A DNA stretch of 11,619 bases from a bacterium (GCA_035371905.1 DAORXQ010000056.1:1-11619), one strand, 5' to 3'; positions 1 to 8,693 are shown, counted from the first letter of the stretch. Notes: generated from the letters alone by a model not told the origin. Translations and numbers: made by a program.

Positions 1-2709
1 CCATATTCTTTTGAGATATTCCCGATGTCTCCAAATATTTGCGGATGGTTGAATTTTTCCGTTTGGCAAAAAATAGGCATCTGAAGTTTCCATATCATAT
101 GTTCTTTTAGGATATGCATTGTCAAAATATAATCCAATTCCTCTTCTTATAAATTCAGCAGCAAACCAACATCTGAAATCTATATAACTTGGTGCAAGAT
201 TATATATTCCCGTATACTCATAACCACCACCCCATTCATATTTGAATATTTTTGTCTCTGGATGATATTGTGATATACTATGAAACTCTTCCCAGTAAAC
301 ACTGAAATAATCTGATTTTTTAGAAGCCATATTTAAAGAAATCTCGGCAAGATTAATGATAGATTTTTTGTCCTTCATGTCCTTAGGTAATTCACCTGAG
401 AGATTCCTTCTCTCCCATCCCTGAATAAATTTTTTGGTATCTGTACCTTTTGCCACTCTTACTTCCTGCATTTTTGTCAAAATACTCATATCTTTATTTA
501 ATGGATAAACTTCTTTCATAATTTCTCCACATCCCCAATAAGTAGAACCCATCCATACAATTGTTTTATAACCCGGATAATACTGATTAAGTAAAATTTT
601 TCTCCAATCCATAGGCATAGGTTTAGCAGGAGTAGCCATAAGTCCAAATACTATATGTCTTATTTCTTCAATTTTTGAGGGCTTTTGAATTAAATTTACT
701 TTTAATTTTAATATTCCTTTTTCTCTTTCTAAAATAAGACATGGTGGCTGTTTTTCCCAGTCAATTATCCATCCTTTATCATTATCAGCAAACCAACAGA
801 TACCTCTTTCTTCACTCCCTAACCAAATATAGGGCTTAAAATTTCCGTACCAGTTTCCATCAGAAAATTGAGAACTTGTCCATATAACCCCATCTCCCTT
901 AGGTAAATATCCTGCAGGATTTACTCTTAAAGAAGTTGTACACACATGAAACAAAGGTGTTAATTTCTCAATTAAAGGAATCTCTAAATATAGGGATTTT
1001 ATTTCTTTCTGACTTGGTAATAAATCCATTTCTACCTTCATACATCCATCATATTCAGTTGTACATTTAGTTTTAATTGTTATAGGAGAATTGACAGTTT
1101 CTCCTTCATAAATTACATAACTTTCACTTATTTTTGTGAATTTACCCTTTCCTTCTAATTTCTCTCCATCTAAAATAAATACCATAGGAGAAGCAAGCAA
1201 TTCTTTATAATCACTTTTCTCTTCAACTCCTTTTGCTTTTATTGAACTCCATAAACCAATGTTATCTTGGATATATTTTCGCAAAACTACTTCAACTTCT
1301 TTTCCATTAACTTTAATTGGTAAAAATGGTTTATATACCTTATCAGTGATTCCAAATTTATTCCCTTCCCATTCAAATATTTTTCTTTCAAATTTTCTTA
1401 TAAACTCCTCTTTATACCCATTTAACTTTAAATTGACTGTATACTCTCCTTCTTCTATTTCACCTAACTTAATCTTTTGTTCATAAGGATTTTTTTCCCA
1501 GTTCAATTTTGAGGAATATATTATTTCTCCTTTTTTATTTGTAACTAATATTTCTCCAGAATTAATATCTTTCCACTCTTCACCTAAATAACTTGGATCA
1601 ATTCTTATCTTTAAAATTCCGTAAGTTGGTAAAAAAGCTACTCTTACTGCATTTGCTGGATTTGGGCCAACCCTTACTGCCCATTTTTCCTCTGGTGCTT
1701 TTGTCCATAAACATCTATACATCATATAAATTTCATTATTATCCATTGATGAAACTTTTAAATCAAAATAATGGTCAGCATCTGCATGAAATCTGTTCTC
1801 AGGGACTTTAAACTCATATATTTCTGATGTTTTTGGTAAAATATTTAAAATTTTTTCATCAGATAATGATGGCATATTTGAAGAAAAAATTTCAATTTTT
1901 GCTTTTATTTGTTTTTCATTATTTGTTAAGTTAAGAATTTTTACTTTAAAATGTGGTTGACCTTCAAAAAATTTTTCACCAAGGTCCAGTATTTGAATGT
2001 TTACAGATTCTCTTTTTAAATAAATTCTTGTATATTCAAACCAACTTAAAAATTCTCCTCTATGTGGAAACCATGTTGCCTGTTCCCAAGGCCTTTTATA
2101 ATTCCTTGAAATCAAAACACCTATTGACCTATTATAAAAATTCTCTTTAATTTCTAAATCTTCAAATGGTATTCGTATTTCACAAATCCATAATTTATTT
2201 TCTTTATCAATAGAATTGGCAACTTCCCATCTACCATTCCAACCAGTATCTGGTATTCCCCCCTTGAATTTTACATCATAAACAACACCTAAAGAATTTA
2301 CAATACATTGATAAAGAGATAAAGTTCTTTGTAAATCTTTATTTTCTCTTTCATCTCTGAATGGGTCAATCCAAATTTCTATCCCATCATCAAAAATTAC
2401 ACTACTATCCCTATTTTCGCAATTCGTTATTAATTTCCCATCAGGTGGTAATTCACTTATAACTAAAAAATATAAATATTTTTCCGAAAAACCAAAGTAA
2501 GTTCTTCCCATTCTTGGGTCAAGTTGTCTTTTTCCTGTAATCTTCTGAAATCCTATTGTAGAGATAGCACCATTCCACTCATCTTTATCAATTTTACCAT
2601 CAATTTTTGGTTCTTTCCCAAAAATAGATACTTGTGCTATATTTTTATACTCATTATTACAACTTAAAAAAATTGAAAACATGAAAAAAAGAAATAAAAT
2701 TTTTCTCAC
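1..2709 (-). CDS. Large secreted glycoside-hydrolase-like protein with CBM9-like N-terminus (DUF6067/GH123_N family), probable lipoprotein, 3' end outside window
   Basis: The reading frame is open from a GTG at 2709 to the left edge, giving 903 codons. The paralogue at 3471-6869 suggests about 230 residues are missing. The GTG start is chosen because an ideal GGAGGA lies 7 bases upstream and because it yields a complete signal peptide: R2-K3, a run of Leu/Phe, then F-L-S-C at residues 14-17. That is a slightly non-canonical lipobox, so membrane anchoring is probable but not certain. An ATG at codon 10 would cut the signal in half. A CBM9-like domain follows (EPKIDGKIDKDEW, then DDGIEIWIDPF). 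The middle has the family's W-F-x-x-N-D-K-G-W and F-G-L-M-A-T-P-x-K-P motifs, and the C-terminal part has G-L-Y-F-D-N with Asp863. The protein aligns along its length with the paralogue. Its GTG overlaps the stop of the LamG-like gene. Function is inferred to be glycan hydrolysis; the substrate is unknown. Confidence 0.85.
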   Translation of the reverse strand, partial: MRKILFLFFMFSIFLSCNNEYKNIAQVSIFGKEPKIDGKIDKDEWNGAISTIGFQKITGKRQLDPRMGRTYFGFSEKYLYFLVISELPPDGKLITNCENRDSSVIFDDGIEIWIDPFRDERENKDLQRTLSLYQCIVNSLGVVYDVKFKGGIPDTGWNGRWEVANSIDKENKLWICEIRIPFEDLEIKENFYNRSIGVLISRNYKRPWEQATWFPHRGEFLSWFEYTRIYLKRESVNIQILDLGEKFFEGQPHFKVKILNLTNNEKQIKAKIEIFSSNMPSLSDEKILNILPKTSEIYEFKVPENRFHADADHYFDLKVSSMDNNEIYMMYRCLWTKAPEEKWAVRVGPNPANAVRVAFLPTYGILKIRIDPSYLGEEWKDINSGEILVTNKKGEIIYSSKLNWEKNPYEQKIKLGEIEEGEYTVNLKLNGYKEEFIRKFERKIFEWEGNKFGITDKVYKPFLPIKVNGKEVEVVLRKYIQDNIGLWSSIKAKGVEEKSDYKELLASPMVFILDGEKLEGKGKFTKISESYVIYEGETVNSPITIKTKCTTEYDGCMKVEMDLLPSQKEIKSLYLEIPLIEKLTPLFHVCTTSLRVNPAGYLPKGDGVIWTSSQFSDGNWYGNFKPYIWLGSEERGICWFADNDKGWIIDWEKQPPCLILEREKGILKLKVNLIQKPSKIEEIRHIVFGLMATPAKPMPMDWRKILLNQYYPGYKTIVWMGSTYWGCGEIMKEVYPLNKDMSILTKMQEVRVAKGTDTKKFIQGWERRNLSGELPKDMKDKKSIINLAEISLNMASKKSDYFSVYWEEFHSISQYHPETKIFKYEWGGGYEYTGIYNLAPSYIDFRCWFAAEFIRRGIGLYFDNAYPKRTYDMETSDAYFLPNGKIQPSANIWRHREYLKRIW

Positions 2710-3455
2710 TTTCTTCCTCCTTTTATTATCTCATTTTCATAATAACATTTTTTTCTTTCATAGTAATCTTTTACTTCTAAAAGGTTAATTGGTCTATCCA
2801 TTATTAAAATCTCATCTATCAAAATTTCTGTTTTTCCTTGATACCCAATGGTTATTTGATTAAATATGTCTTTTTCATTCATTGGTCTTGGTGAAATTAA
2901 ATCTAATACAAGTTGACTATTCTGATACATCTTTATCTCTAAACCACCGGCTGAAATGGTTATAAGAGTATTTTTTATTTCTCTATTATAGGGATTAACA
3001 CTAAATTTACCTATAATTGGTTTTATGTTTCTCAAATTAAAATTAATTTGACCAAAATTTTCATTTGTAATTATCCCTGAGAACATCCCTAATGAAAATA
3101 GAACAAACGGGAAATTTTTTTCATTTTTAAATCTCCACCAAAAAGAAAAAGTTAAACCTTTATAAAATAAAATTTTATCTGATTTTAAAATAATAGTTTC
3201 ATCTGGTTCCCCGGTTTTAGGAGGTAGTTTTAAAGAAGTCAAATAACATTTTCCAAAAACATTGTCTGATACTATCCTTGATAAATTTATTTTTTCTTCT
3301 ATTCCCCATAAGTTAATCTTTCCTTTCGCATCTTTTTTTTCAAAATCATTAAAATAGACAATATTATTTCTAAATCTCTCTGGTAAGAATTGAAAATCAT
3401 CACCAAACAAATTTGAAAATAAAAACAAATTTATCAATAATAAAATTTTTCTCAT
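2706..3455 (-). CDS. Secreted LamG-like (concanavalin A-like lectin fold) protein
   Basis: This 249-residue protein starts with a Sec signal peptide (R2-K3, hydrophobic 4-17, likely cleavage near G18) and has no lipobox cysteine. The rest looks like one LamG/laminin-G-like jelly roll. The pieces visible are L-T-F-S-F-W-W-R-F at 101-109, G-L-E-I-K-M-Y-Q-N at 171-179, and a terminal strand with I-D-E-I-L-I-M-D-R-P-I-N at 213-224. The last resembles the 'IDDVRIYDRAL' ending typical of these domains. Such domains in polysaccharide loci usually bind glycans or serve as accessory modules; a catalytic role is not visible. It lies between the two large paralogues, 15 bases after the first, with GGAAGGAG before its ATG, and its TGA overlaps the GTG of the next gene. 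The fold assignment is by pattern, and sequence divergence is high. Binding to the same glycan as its neighbours is inferred. Confidence 0.8.
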   Translation of the reverse strand: MRKILLLINLFLFSNLFGDDFQFLPERFRNNIVYFNDFEKKDAKGKINLWGIEEKINLSRIVSDNVFGKCYLTSLKLPPKTGEPDETIILKSDKILFYKGLTFSFWWRFKNEKNFPFVLFSLGMFSGIITNENFGQINFNLRNIKPIIGKFSVNPYNREIKNTLITISAGGLEIKMYQNSQLVLDLISPRPMNEKDIFNQITIGYQGKTEILIDEILIMDRPINLLEVKDYYERKKCYYENEIIKGGRK

Positions 3456-3470
3456 TTTTACTCCTTCCTT

Positions 3471-6400
3471 TTATTGTATTTCAACAACCTTAAAAACTTT
3501 AAAATCATATTTTTTGATTTTTAACTTAAATGTATTATTTTCAACAGGTATTTCTTGATTTGTTTCCATATCTATTACTTTGTATTTGTTTAATTTTAAA
3601 ATCTCAGGATGGATAAAAACAGTATCTTCTGTATCTTCTTTCAAATATGAAACTACACCATATAAAGATTCTTTTCCTGGAATACAATATACTATTCCGG
3701 GTAAATCTGGATTTTTTGTATATATGGGTTGCTGTCTTTCATCCCAGTATCTATAAACAATTAAATTTTCTCCTTTTTCTGCCATATCAATAAACGGTTT
3801 CCTATATTGTTTGTACCATTGAGAAGTCCTATCAATGATGTCATGAATTATTGATACACCTATATATGCTTTTTTGTCAGTTTGTTCATCTCCTATCACC
3901 ATAGGCCATGTTCCTGGAAGGTCTCCTGATGAAACCAATCTTAAATATTCTCTTGGAAATTTATTCTGCATAAATTCTTTACTATATTTCCATTCAAGGT
4001 CAAGTTGAATTGTAGCAAATGAATATAAAGGCAATATTTGAGTACTTGTCATGTGAACCATTGTAAATGGCTCTTTACCAAGTTCATTCATCATTATAAA
4101 TGTTCTTTTAACAAGTTCTCTCAATCCCCAAAGTCCTGTTGATGACATAATTGTTCCATCCTCTTTTTTATATGCTGATGTTGTCATAGTATTTGTAGAT
4201 GGAATGAAAAAATAATTATCCCAGTATATAACACTTGCATTTGCTAATTCTATCGCTTTTTTATACCACCAGACAGCAAAATCAATATATGATTCAGTTG
4301 GAACTATATCTTCTTCCCAGACACCATCAACACCCAATTCCCAAATTCCATATGGTCTATAATGATTATTATATTCCTTCAAAGCCCACTCATCCATAAA
4401 TGTCTGGAATTCTTCAGCAGCTGGAAAGGTTGCTCTGTTATAATAAAAAATTGTATTTTTTATATTTCGCTGAATATTTAGTTTTACTTCCATACTATTC
4501 CCTAAAAATCTATCAATACCCTGTTCTTTACCAAGTGATTCACTATATTTCTTCAATTTTTCTTTAAAAATTTTCATTTCTTCCTCTGTAATTTTTTCTC
4601 TTCTATTCGCCTTTCCTAATATTTCAAATATATATGTATCTTTTCCTAATGGATAAACACTTCCACAACAAGGATAACCGAACCAAACAGAATCAGTTGC
4701 CACTAAACCAAAATTTTCTTTCACCCATCTATATCTCCAACCTTTTAATTTCGGTTTTACAGGCGCAGCAAGTATTCCAAATGTTATTGTCTGTGGTTTT
4801 GTTATAATTATTGGTTTGTTAATAAGATTTATCTGGATTTTTAATACATCTTTTTCTCTTACAATCTGTAAATTGGGTTTCTTTTCATCCCTTGACCAAC
4901 CTTTATCATTTTCACAAAACCAACTAATTCCTCTATGTTCATTACCCACATATATATAAGTACAAAAATTAGAAGGGAAGACACGATTAAATTGTGTAGG
5001 AGGTAATTTATTAGAATCCCATATCAATCCCTCACCAGGAGGAACATAAGTAGTCAAAATTGGGTCTCTTATATCTGTACTCATTGCATGCATTAAAGTT
5101 GCAACATCATTTTTTATTGGTATTTCAAGAGTTAATTCATCTACTCTTACATCACATGGATTTATAGTTAGATCCACTTTCAACATTCCATCATAATCAA
5201 GAAAAGAAATAGAGTTTATCTCTAATTTGCCAATTTTGAAGTTACTTTCCATTATTATTCTATCTTCTGAAATTTCTTTGTATATAAGTTGGCTTTTTTC
5301 AATATTTTCTTCTTTTCCATCTATTTTTCCTTTATATTTTATCTCTCCAGCAAGTATTTCTTTTTTATTAATACCCTGTTGATCTTCTGTTATTATTGAA
5401 GATAAAAGACCAATATTATTTACTGCATATTCTTTTAAAACTGTGTATAACTTATTGCCTTCTTTTTTTATTGGAATAAAAGGTGGGTAAACCTTTCTTG
5501 ATTTTCCTAAATTATTATGTTCCCACTCAAAACTTTTCCTTTCAAAATATTTTATCACTTCTCCTTCTGGAATATTTTTTCCAATTATTTGCATAGTAAT
5601 TTTATATCTTCCCATAAGATGTGGTAAATCAAAAATTTTCTCACATAAACCATTTTTAAATTCTTCTATACCTAAATAAAAACTTATTTCCTCTCTTTGT
5701 GTTTCAATATTTATTATTTTGTATCTAACTTTTTCTACTTTTCCATCTTTTTCAAGTATATTTGCAATAGATGTAAAGATTTTTATTTTATTTAGATAAG
5801 GATAATAACTAATAATAAAATCTGCTCCTGGAATTTCTTTTTTATAATTTATCCATTTTTCATCTCTTTCCTTCCAGTTCAAAATATTAAAATTTTTCCA
5901 ATAAATTGGTCCCCTACTAAAAAAAACTTCATTATTTTCAATATTTTGAATTGATGTTTCAAGAACAAATCTATATTCTTTTGAATCTTCTTTATCTACT
6001 ATAACTTCTTTTTTTTCACCAGGTAAAAGAATAATTTCTTCTTTTTTTGAAAACCCTTCTACATTTCCAAATCTTTTTATTGAAATATTTACATTCGCTT
6101 TTATCTCCTTTTTTAAAGGATTATATAATTCACAAACATAATAAATATTTCCCAAAAAAGGGTCTTTGAGATGTTTTTCTTTAACTATAATTCCTTTATC
6201 ATTTGAAAATTTGAAAACATTATCATTTTTAGAAATAAAATTATTAAATTCACTACCAATACTTGTAAAAGTCCACGGCTGTTTGAAATTTCTAACTATA
6301 TTTATTTTCCAATTTCCATCTGTTATTTTTCTATTTTTTTCAATGTTTTTTATTGGTATTTCAATTTCACAATGCCACATTTTATTATGAATACCGTTTT

Positions 6401-6869
6401 TAATTCTACACCCTCCTGCCCATTCCAATACTTTACTCTCATCTTTAACTTTTTGAAAAATTGAATAATAAACATATCCAATTGAATTGCAAATCATTTT
6501 ATATATAGTTTTTATCTCATTTTCAGGATAAGGGTCAATCCAAACTTCAATATTATCATCATAAATTATTTCTTCGCTATTTTGCTTTACTTCAGAAATT
6601 AAATTAAAATTCTGAGGCATTTCAGAAATAATTGAAATATAAATTTTTTCATCAGTTGCACCTATAAAACCAATACATTTTCTTAGGTCTAATTTATTTC
6701 CACTGTCTATAAACCCATCAAATCTGATACTCTCTTCCCACTCGTCTTCATTAATATATCCATCTATCTTTGGTATTTTTTTCATTAAAGGAACTATATA
6801 AGTGTTCCCTCCTTGTACTAATACTGATAATATCAAACTACAAAAAATTATTTCTTTTATTCTCATCAT
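3471..6869 (-). CDS. Secreted glycoside-hydrolase-like protein with CBM9-like N-terminus (DUF6067/GH123_N family)
   Basis: The complete protein has 1132 residues. A Sec signal peptide (about residues 1-21: R3, K5, then hydrophobic 7-18) lacks a lipobox, so it is probably released rather than anchored. Residues about 30-220 form a CBM9-like domain (IPKIDGYINEDEW at 32-44, DDNIEVWIDP at 104-113). A beta-rich linker follows. From about 445 the DUF6067/GH123 N-terminal signature begins: F-E-W-x-x-N-x-L-G, Y-P-P-F-I-P-I from 461, W-F-C-E-N-D-K-G-W from 650, then F-G-I-L-A-A-P-V-K-P. The region from about 730 to 1050 should be the barrel, with I-Y-W-D-N at 881-885 (Asp884) as the best catalytic-site candidate. 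The last 80 residues look like a beta-sandwich. GH123 enzymes are N-acetyl-beta-galactosaminidases with an Asp-Glu pair; here the pair reads Asp-Asn, so chemistry and substrate stay open. An AAAGGAGG site precedes tandem ATGs at 6869 and 6866; the first is kept. The gap to the pseudopilin gene is 20 bases. Confidence 0.87.
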   Translation of the reverse strand: MMRIKEIIFCSLILSVLVQGGNTYIVPLMKKIPKIDGYINEDEWEESIRFDGFIDSGNKLDLRKCIGFIGATDEKIYISIISEMPQNFNLISEVKQNSEEIIYDDNIEVWIDPYPENEIKTIYKMICNSIGYVYYSIFQKVKDESKVLEWAGGCRIKNGIHNKMWHCEIEIPIKNIEKNRKITDGNWKINIVRNFKQPWTFTSIGSEFNNFISKNDNVFKFSNDKGIIVKEKHLKDPFLGNIYYVCELYNPLKKEIKANVNISIKRFGNVEGFSKKEEIILLPGEKKEVIVDKEDSKEYRFVLETSIQNIENNEVFFSRGPIYWKNFNILNWKERDEKWINYKKEIPGADFIISYYPYLNKIKIFTSIANILEKDGKVEKVRYKIINIETQREEISFYLGIEEFKNGLCEKIFDLPHLMGRYKITMQIIGKNIPEGEVIKYFERKSFEWEHNNLGKSRKVYPPFIPIKKEGNKLYTVLKEYAVNNIGLLSSIITEDQQGINKKEILAGEIKYKGKIDGKEENIEKSQLIYKEISEDRIIMESNFKIGKLEINSISFLDYDGMLKVDLTINPCDVRVDELTLEIPIKNDVATLMHAMSTDIRDPILTTYVPPGEGLIWDSNKLPPTQFNRVFPSNFCTYIYVGNEHRGISWFCENDKGWSRDEKKPNLQIVREKDVLKIQINLINKPIIITKPQTITFGILAAPVKPKLKGWRYRWVKENFGLVATDSVWFGYPCCGSVYPLGKDTYIFEILGKANRREKITEEEMKIFKEKLKKYSESLGKEQGIDRFLGNSMEVKLNIQRNIKNTIFYYNRATFPAAEEFQTFMDEWALKEYNNHYRPYGIWELGVDGVWEEDIVPTESYIDFAVWWYKKAIELANASVIYWDNYFFIPSTNTMTTSAYKKEDGTIMSSTGLWGLRELVKRTFIMMNELGKEPFTMVHMTSTQILPLYSFATIQLDLEWKYSKEFMQNKFPREYLRLVSSGDLPGTWPMVIGDEQTDKKAYIGVSIIHDIIDRTSQWYKQYRKPFIDMAEKGENLIVYRYWDERQQPIYTKNPDLPGIVYCIPGKESLYGVVSYLKEDTEDTVFIHPEILKLNKYKVIDMETNQEIPVENNTFKLKIKKYDFKVFKVVEIQ

Positions 6870-6889
6870 ATACTTTTCCTCCTTTTACT

Positions 6890-7663
6890 TTATGGCACAG
6901 TTATTATTATCCAACCATAATTTTTAACTGAAATTGCCTCTGCATGTCCATCAACAAAAAACGCATTCATAAAAGTAAAATTATTATGTTTGAATCTTGT
7001 AGGATTTAATCCTCCAAAGTGAAGACAAGTAGCACTTCTATTTGGACTTACCATAGATTCTCCAATTAATAATGTTTGAGAAGGTTTTTTAATTTTTGAA
7101 ATTTTTATAGATTGTGTATACGGGGAAGGACCTCTTCCCATAATACTCATATTACATCCATAACTTCCATACTGACTTCCTATCCAATAAAGATTATCTT
7201 TGGAAGTGCCATATTTATATCTATTTACTTTAAGGTCAGTTGGACAGACCCACAAACAAGGCATTTTTGGATTTCTTCCAGCAGTTGCCTGAAAAGTAAG
7301 TTTATAATATTCGTTTTTTGGGAAATATCCAAGCCATGTTACACCTTTATACCAAAAACTTTGTTCTGGTTTCCCATCTGAAAGTGGAGGAAAATATTCA
7401 TCATGGTCTTGAGTATACATTAAATATCCCATTCCTATCTGTTTCATATTATTCATACAAGTTATCTGTCTTGCTCTTTCTCTTACATTATTTAAGGTGG
7501 GTAAAAGCATTGCTGCAAGAATACTTATTATTGCTACCACAACAAGCAATTCTATCAATGTGAAGCCCTTTCTTTTTCTACTATGTGAAATTGTTGATAA
7601 AAATTTGTACATTTTATTCACCTCCTTCCTATTCTTTTTATTAATTTTATTTTCTCTTTTCAT
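6890..7663 (-). CDS. Type II secretion pseudopilin (prepilin-type N-terminal domain, H-X-DG C-terminal type)
   Basis: The protein carries a class-A prepilin signal. A basic leader ends in Gly33 and is followed by F-T-L-I-E, whose Glu38 is the conserved mature Glu5. A roughly 20-residue hydrophobic helix then runs into L-L-P-T-L-N and C-M-N-N-M-K-Q-I-G, typical of the pseudopilin group numerous in Lentisphaerota and Planctomycetota. Further marks are D-H-D-E-Y-F-P-P, a C-P-T-D motif and F-V-D-G-H at 236-240, with His226 eleven residues before Asp238 (the usual spacing is nine). A prepilin peptidase should cleave after Gly33 and methylate Phe34, placing the protein in the inner membrane as part of a type II secretion pseudopilus. 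The first ATG (7663) lies 4 bases after the stop of the regulator gene. A second ATG at 7612 has an equally strong ribosome site and gives a 16-residue leader. Its place inside a hydrolase operon suggests a role in secreting the neighbouring proteins (inference). Confidence 0.93.
   Translation of the reverse strand: MKRENKINKKNRKEVNKMYKFLSTISHSRKRKGFTLIELLVVVAIISILAAMLLPTLNNVRERARQITCMNNMKQIGMGYLMYTQDHDEYFPPLSDGKPEQSFWYKGVTWLGYFPKNEYYKLTFQATAGRNPKMPCLWVCPTDLKVNRYKYGTSKDNLYWIGSQYGSYGCNMSIMGRGPSPYTQSIKISKIKKPSQTLLIGESMVSPNRSATCLHFGGLNPTRFKHNNFTFMNAFFVDGHAEAISVKNYGWIIITVP
7618..7625 (-). promoter_or_regulatory. Second ribosome binding site, inside the pseudopilin frame
   Basis: An identical GGAGGTGA lies 5 bases before an in-frame ATG at 7612 (codon 18 of the longer form). 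Starting here gives a 16-residue basic leader before F-T-L-I-E, which is closer to usual prepilin leader length. This is the main reason to doubt the upstream start. Confidence 0.7.
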
Positions 7664-7667
7664 ATTT

Positions 7668-7675
7668 TCACCTCC
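7668..7675 (-). promoter_or_regulatory. Ribosome binding site of the first pseudopilin start, overlapping the regulator stop codon
   Basis: GGAGGTGA lies 4 bases before the ATG at 7663. The TGA stop of the LacI-type gene forms its last three bases, so ribosomes ending the regulator finish on this site. That favours translational coupling. Confidence 0.8.
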
Positions 7676-8672
7676 TTTCAGTACTTTTTCTTTTTATCAA
7701 TTTCACATCTACTATTGTTTTTTTAGGTATCTCTTCTCCATTTATCATTTTCTTCATTAGTTTAATTGCTTTTTTCACAACTTCTTTTATATTTGTATCT
7801 ATGCTTGTTAATTCTACCTCACTATATAAACAAACCTCTGAATTATCACATCCAATTATTGCAATATCTTCTGGAACTTTTATTCCTTTCTTTTTTGCCT
7901 CTTTTATAAGGATTACACCAAGTAAATCATTATAAGCGAATACACCATCAGGAATTTGACTTTGATTAAAAAATTCTTCTGCAAGCAAAATTCCATCTTC
8001 ATAATAACCAACAAATTTATCTTTTACAAAAATAATCGGCTCATTCCCTCTTTCTTTTAAATAATTCACAAATCCATTATATCTTCCTGAACCCTTTTCT
8101 CCACCAAAAATAGCAATCTTTCTACATCCAATCTCAAGTAAATGTTCTGCTGCTAATCTTCCTGCTTTCTCTTCATTAAAATGTATTGTTGGAACTCCTT
8201 CAATATAAGGTCCATAAGAAAGTATCTTTAAATTGTATGGCTTTTTTGTATATTTTTTGTATAACTCAACACTTTTGTCTGTATGAGCAACTGTTATTAT
8301 TCCATCAACCCTTCCATCTCTACATATATCAAGATAATGTTTTTCAAGTTTCCAATCACCATTTGTTATATAAGGAGTTATTTCCAAACCATCTTTCTGT
8401 GCCTCTATTTGTAATAATTCAACAAGAGAAGAAAAAAATGAAGTTAATTTGTGAAATATTATTCCTATGGTATCAGACCTTCCTGTAAATAATTCTTTTG
8501 CACTTTTTGGTGGGACATATCCTATTTCTTCTGCAATTTTTAATATTTTTTCTTTTGTCTTTTTACTTACAAATATTCCTTTATTTTCCCTTCCTTTTAA
8601 AACAGTATATACAACTACTTTTGACACACCTGCTAATCTTGCAATATCTTTTAAACTTGGCCTTTCCTTCAT
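7668..8672 (-). CDS. LacI/GalR-family transcriptional regulator
   Basis: This protein has 334 residues, the normal length for the family. The N-terminal helix-turn-helix occupies about residues 4-52 (S-L-K-D-I-A-R-L-A-G-V-S, then V-S-K-K-T-K-E-K-I and A-E-E-I-G-Y-V-P). It is followed by the hinge helix with L-F-T-G-R-S-D-T-I-G-I-I. The remainder is a periplasmic-binding-protein-like effector domain. Visible are A-A-E-H-L-L-E-I-G-C-R-K-I-A-I-F-G, the P-D-G-V-F-A-Y-N-D signature and V-P-E-D-I-A-I-I-G-C-D-N (usually G-F-D-D). It should bind an operator as a dimer or tetramer and respond to a sugar, most likely a product of the downstream hydrolases. The recognition helix is unusual, V-S-K-V-V-V-Y-T-V-L, with valines where S-T-V-S or Y-Q-T is common. 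It is the first gene of its operon, so autoregulation is likely. Its TGA stop lies within the ribosome binding site of the pseudopilin gene. Confidence 0.95.
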   Translation of the reverse strand: MKERPSLKDIARLAGVSKVVVYTVLKGRENKGIFVSKKTKEKILKIAEEIGYVPPKSAKELFTGRSDTIGIIFHKLTSFFSSLVELLQIEAQKDGLEITPYITNGDWKLEKHYLDICRDGRVDGIITVAHTDKSVELYKKYTKKPYNLKILSYGPYIEGVPTIHFNEEKAGRLAAEHLLEIGCRKIAIFGGEKGSGRYNGFVNYLKERGNEPIIFVKDKFVGYYEDGILLAEEFFNQSQIPDGVFAYNDLLGVILIKEAKKKGIKVPEDIAIIGCDNSEVCLYSEVELTSIDTNIKEVVKKAIKLMKKMINGEEIPKKTIVDVKLIKRKSTERR

Positions 8673-8673
8673 T

Positions 8674-8693
8674 TTATTATCCTTTATTATCCT
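8674..8693 (-). repeat. Perfect tandem 10-base direct repeat in the regulator leader
   Basis: On the minus strand AGGATAATAA occurs twice with no gap, directly before the ATG at 8672. The copy next to the start supplies the ribosome site (AAAGGAT). The upstream copy begins about where transcription should start. It may be a small duplication, or a duplicated initiation or protein-binding site; nothing in the sequence decides this. Confidence 0.75.

Noticed and set aside
1259..2150. Three short plus-strand open frames (65-75 codons)
   Set aside because: All lie antisense to the clearly coding large protein at 1-2709, lack ribosome sites and look like reverse readings of AT-rich codons.
2691..3455. 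Shared 16-base start of the LamG-like gene and the last large gene as a mobile or recombinational repeat
   Set aside because: Both encode the common signal start M-R-K-I-L in an AT-rich genome; similarity ends after about 16 bases and no inverted repeats or target duplications flank it.
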